Shown here: positions 3,476-6,039 of the stretch, piece after piece
Layout of the letters: each line of letters begins with the position of its first letter
How positions within the stretch are numbered: the first letter of the stretch is position 1
NCBI GenBank assembly: GCA_016839985.1
Contig: JAEOTG010000193.1
Coordinates: 1 to 6,039, forward strand
Origin: Candidatus Heimdallarchaeota archaeon
GTDB taxonomy: Archaea; Asgardarchaeota; Heimdallarchaeia; Heimdallarchaeales; Heimdallarchaeaceae
Length of the DNA: 6,039 nt
Direction: 5' to 3'
Made by a program: the position numbers and the translations under genes
The notes under the pieces: model-generated
Told to the model about the DNA's origin: nothing
The model's input: the letters and a program-made list of their open reading frames with translations, nothing else
Databases searched by the model: none

Positions 3476-6039
3476 TTACTTCTTTGTTACTTTAACTGCA
3501 CAAACTTTAAATTCAGGTATTTTTGCATGCGGATCTAGAGCATCATTTGTTAATAGATTAGCAGCTGATTCTTTAAAGTGGAAGGACATAAAGACAACAC
3601 CTTCTTGAATTCTATCAGTTACTCTAGCTACCGTCTCTACTTTTCCCCTTCTTGATTCGATAATCATCTTATCTCCATCTTTAATACCTAATTTGCTTGC
3701 ATCTTTAACGTTTATCTCACTACGTTCAATGGGTCTTCGTTCATGCAAACCTTTTGATCTTCTTGACATTTCACCAGTATGGAAGTGATAAAGAATTCTT
3801 CCTGTTGTAAGAATGAGTGGATATTTTTCATCTGGTAATTCAGCAGGATCGAGATATGCTATTTGATGGAATTTACCTTTTCCATGAGTAAATTGATTCT
3901 GATGGAGAATATTGGTACCAGAATGTTCTTTATCAGTACATGGCCATTGGAGTCCAACTTTTTCTATGCGGTCATAACTAATTCCTGCATAAATAGGAGA
4001 AACTGAAGCAATTTCATCCATAATGCTGCCAGGTGAATCATAAGTTGTATCAAATCCGAAACGATTAAGCATATTTTGTAGTATTTTCCAATCAACCATT
4101 CTATTTCCTTCAGGTTCTATAGCTTTTCTAACTCTTTGAACTCGACGTTCAGTGTTTGTATATGTTCCATCTTTTTCAGCAAAAGACATACCAGGTAGAA
4201 TAACATCCGCATACTTAGCTGTTTCTGTGATAAAAAGATCTTGAACAACTAGGAATTCTACCTTCTCGAGAGCTTCGCGAACATGGTTAACATTAGGATC
4301 AGATAGGGCTGGATTCTCCCCCATAATGTAAATTCCTCTAATGCCGCCATCATAAGCTGCATTCATAATTTCAACAACAGTTAAACCATTTTTGTTATCT
4401 AAAGCACATCCCCATGCTTTTTCGAACTTTGTTTTTACTTCTGGATTAACCACTCTTTGATATCCTGGATAAACATTTGGAAGACCTCCAAGATCACAAG
4501 CTCCTTGCACATTATTTTGTCCTCGAAGAGGGTTAACACCTGCGCCTGGTCGACCAATATTACCAGTAAGCATAGCTAGATTAGCTAATGATAAAACATT
4601 ATCAGTACCTGTTGTATGTTGTGTGATTCCCATTGAATAGACAATAGAAGCGGTTTTTGCCTTAGCAAATAAACGAGCTGCATTCTTCAGATTTTCAACC
4701 GAAACATTTGCGATTTTACACAAAACTTCAAGGTTTGTTTTTTCTAGACCCTCTTTAAGCTTGTTAAATCCCTCACTTCTACTCTTTATGAATTCCTTAT
4801 CATGAAGGTTCTCTTCTAGAATCACTTTCATCATAGCGTTGATTAATGCAACATCTGATCCTGGTTTTTGTTGTAGATAGATTTCAGCATAATCTGCTAA
4901 CTCTATCTTCCTTGGATCTGCAACAATTAATTTGCTTTTTTCTGTTATAACAGCTTGTTTAATCTTCATTCCAATTATTGGATGAGCTTCGGTAGTGTTA
5001 CTTCCAATAATGAAAATAACTTCGGCATCATTTGTTAAATCTGAAATACTGTTAGTCATAGCACCTGATCCAAATGCACGGACTAGCCCTGTAACTGTGG
5101 ATGCATGACACAAGCGAGCACAATGATCAACATTATTTGTCCCTATTCCCGCTCTAGCGAGTTTTTGCATTAGATAATTCTCTTCATTAGTACATTTCGC
5201 AGAAGTGAGGAAAGCTAAGGAATCCGGACCACTCTCATCTCGAAACTTCTTCAGTGTTGTTTCAATCAAGTCAAATGCTTCTTCCCAAGATGCTTCAACA
5301 AACTCCCCATTTTTTTTGATTAGTGGAGTATTTAATCTGTCTGGATGGTTTACAAAATCCCATCCATAGCGTCCCTTTACACATAAAGCCATACCATTAA
5401 CTACATTATCATGATTTGAATCAACATAAGCTAAAAGATTTGTTTTTGAATCAGAATAGAGATCTAAATTACAACCAACTCCGCAATAAGTACAAATTGT
5501 CGTTGTACAATGTAAATTTTCCCCATCTCTAATTTCATTTAAACTGTGGTTTACCAGTGCCCCAGTAGGACAAAAAGCTACACAGTTACCACAAGTTACA
5601 CAGCCTGATTTCTCAAAACTTTCACCATCTGTTGTACTTGGATAACCATCAAATTTCCCCCTTTCTAGTGATATAACATTACAAACTTGTAATTCATGTG
5701 TAACCCTCTCACAACGACCACATTTAATGCAGTTCTCATATATGAGAGAAAAGAATTCGTTTGTTTCAGATAATTCAATTGACTTTTCCTCTTTTTCAAT
5801 CTCCTCAGTAACATATTCTTTTGCAAGCTTTGCAACCAGACATCCGTCAGTAGTTTTACAAACAACGCAATCTGGGGAGTGAGATTTAAGCATTTTAGAT
5901 ATTAAGGAAGTTCTTGTTTTTCTTACTCTCTCAGAATTTGTTTTAACTTCAACATTTGCTTTTACCAGTTCTTTACAAGAAGCTGCAATTCTAGTTTTTT
6001 CTCCATCGTCAACTTCTACTACACAAATTCTACATCTAC
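3476..6039 (-). CDS. fdhA: Formate dehydrogenase catalytic (alpha) subunit, N-terminus beyond window
   Basis: This subunit interconverts formate and CO2 on a Mo/W bis-MGD centre and passes electrons through iron-sulfur clusters. The gene is partial: the frame has no stop before the window edge, and 48 codons upstream of the internal Met at 5893 encode CRICVVEV and AASC of a NuoG-like [2Fe-2S] domain. Numbering from that Met: His5/Cys9/Cys12/Cys18 give a His-Cys3 cluster; Cys55, 58, 61 and 98, 101, 104, 108 belong to two ferredoxin motifs; Cys134, 137, 141, 171 bind the catalytic-domain [4Fe-4S], with conserved Lys173. The active site is Cys262-His263 in HCARLCHA, so this is a cysteine, not selenocysteine, enzyme. 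GAMTNSISD, GENPAL and YADVILPG follow, and a dinucleotide-binding domain (about 690-805) starts at LILTTGRILYHFHTG. No Tat signal is visible in the part seen. The modules resemble cytoplasmic NAD- or ferredoxin-linked enzymes. The stop lies 13 bp from that of mobA. Confidence 0.95.
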   Translation of the reverse strand, partial: RCRICVVEVDDGEKTRIAASCKELVKANVEVKTNSERVRKTRTSLISKMLKSHSPDCVVCKTTDGCLVAKLAKEYVTEEIEKEEKSIELSETNEFFSLIYENCIKCGRCERVTHELQVCNVISLERGKFDGYPSTTDGESFEKSGCVTCGNCVAFCPTGALVNHSLNEIRDGENLHCTTTICTYCGVGCNLDLYSDSKTNLLAYVDSNHDNVVNGMALCVKGRYGWDFVNHPDRLNTPLIKKNGEFVEASWEEAFDLIETTLKKFRDESGPDSLAFLTSAKCTNEENYLMQKLARAGIGTNNVDHCARLCHASTVTGLVRAFGSGAMTNSISDLTNDAEVIFIIGSNTTEAHPIIGMKIKQAVITEKSKLIVADPRKIELADYAEIYLQQKPGSDVALINAMMKVILEENLHDKEFIKSRSEGFNKLKEGLEKTNLEVLCKIANVSVENLKNAARLFAKAKTASIVYSMGITQHTTGTDNVLSLANLAMLTGNIGRPGAGVNPLRGQNNVQGACDLGGLPNVYPGYQRVVNPEVKTKFEKAWGCALDNKNGLTVVEIMNAAYDGGIRGIYIMGENPALSDPNVNHVREALEKVEFLVVQDLFITETAKYADVILPGMSFAEKDGTYTNTERRVQRVRKAIEPEGNRMVDWKILQNMLNRFGFDTTYDSPGSIMDEIASVSPIYAGISYDRIEKVGLQWPCTDKEHSGTNILHQNQFTHGKGKFHQIAYLDPAELPDEKYPLILTTGRILYHFHTGEMSRRSKGLHERRPIERSEINVKDASKLGIKDGDKMIIESRRGKVETVARVTDRIQEGVVFMSFHFKESAANLLTNDALDPHAKIPEFKVCAVKVTKK

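Noticed and set aside
5665..5865. Short minus-strand open frame overlapping fdhA in another frame
   Set aside because: It is embedded in conserved iron-sulfur motifs of FdhA and has no independent support.
3476..6039. NuoG subunit of respiratory complex I or nitrate reductase instead of formate dehydrogenase
   Set aside because: The active-site CARLCHA, GAMTNSISD and the C-terminal dinucleotide-binding motifs with intact catalytic Cys-His fit formate dehydrogenase. NuoG lacks the catalytic Cys and Mo site.

Overview
This AT-rich window looks archaeal. The clearest sign is a tRNA-Leu(UAG) gene interrupted by an 18-nt intron that folds into a textbook bulge-helix-bulge splice site. TATA-like boxes about 25-35 nt ahead of starts, at least one apparently short-leader or leaderless gene, and T-tract ends fit the same picture. 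The style of the two small unknown proteins (a longin-like small protein, and a protein with a long proline/glutamate linker and acidic helix) hints at a lineage such as the Asgard archaea. That placement is only an inference, because no marker gene is present.

Layout from left to right: the 3' part of a class I tRNA (1-41, cut by the window edge); tRNA-Leu(UAG) with intron (145-247); a small, possibly longin-like protein (378-839) behind a TATA box and a perfect 7-bp-arm inverted repeat; a 445-residue protein of unknown function (986-2323) with a globular N-terminus, a Pro-Glu linker and a very acidic 167-residue helix built on a four-residue repeat; a MobA-like molybdopterin nucleotidyltransferase with an unexplained C-terminal extension (2449-3462); and, on the minus strand, the catalytic subunit of a molybdenum/tungsten formate dehydrogenase (3476 to beyond 6039). 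No gene-free stretch exceeds 300 bases.

The right half has a coherent theme. Formate dehydrogenase needs a bis-(molybdopterin guanine dinucleotide) cofactor, and MobA-type enzymes attach the nucleotide part. The two genes converge tail to tail with 13 bp between stop codons, so they are neighbours but not one operon. The formate dehydrogenase reading frame does not start at the internal ATG at 5893: it runs open to the window edge and encodes the C-terminal part of a NuoG-like [2Fe-2S] domain. The rest of its operon, possibly NuoE/NuoF-like electron-transfer partners, should lie to the right of this window.

I see no CRISPR array, transposon, phage gene or defence system. The most unusual items are the modular acidic repeat protein, the extended MobA, an atypical cysteine pattern in one ferredoxin motif of the formate dehydrogenase, and the palindrome in the promoter of the small protein gene.
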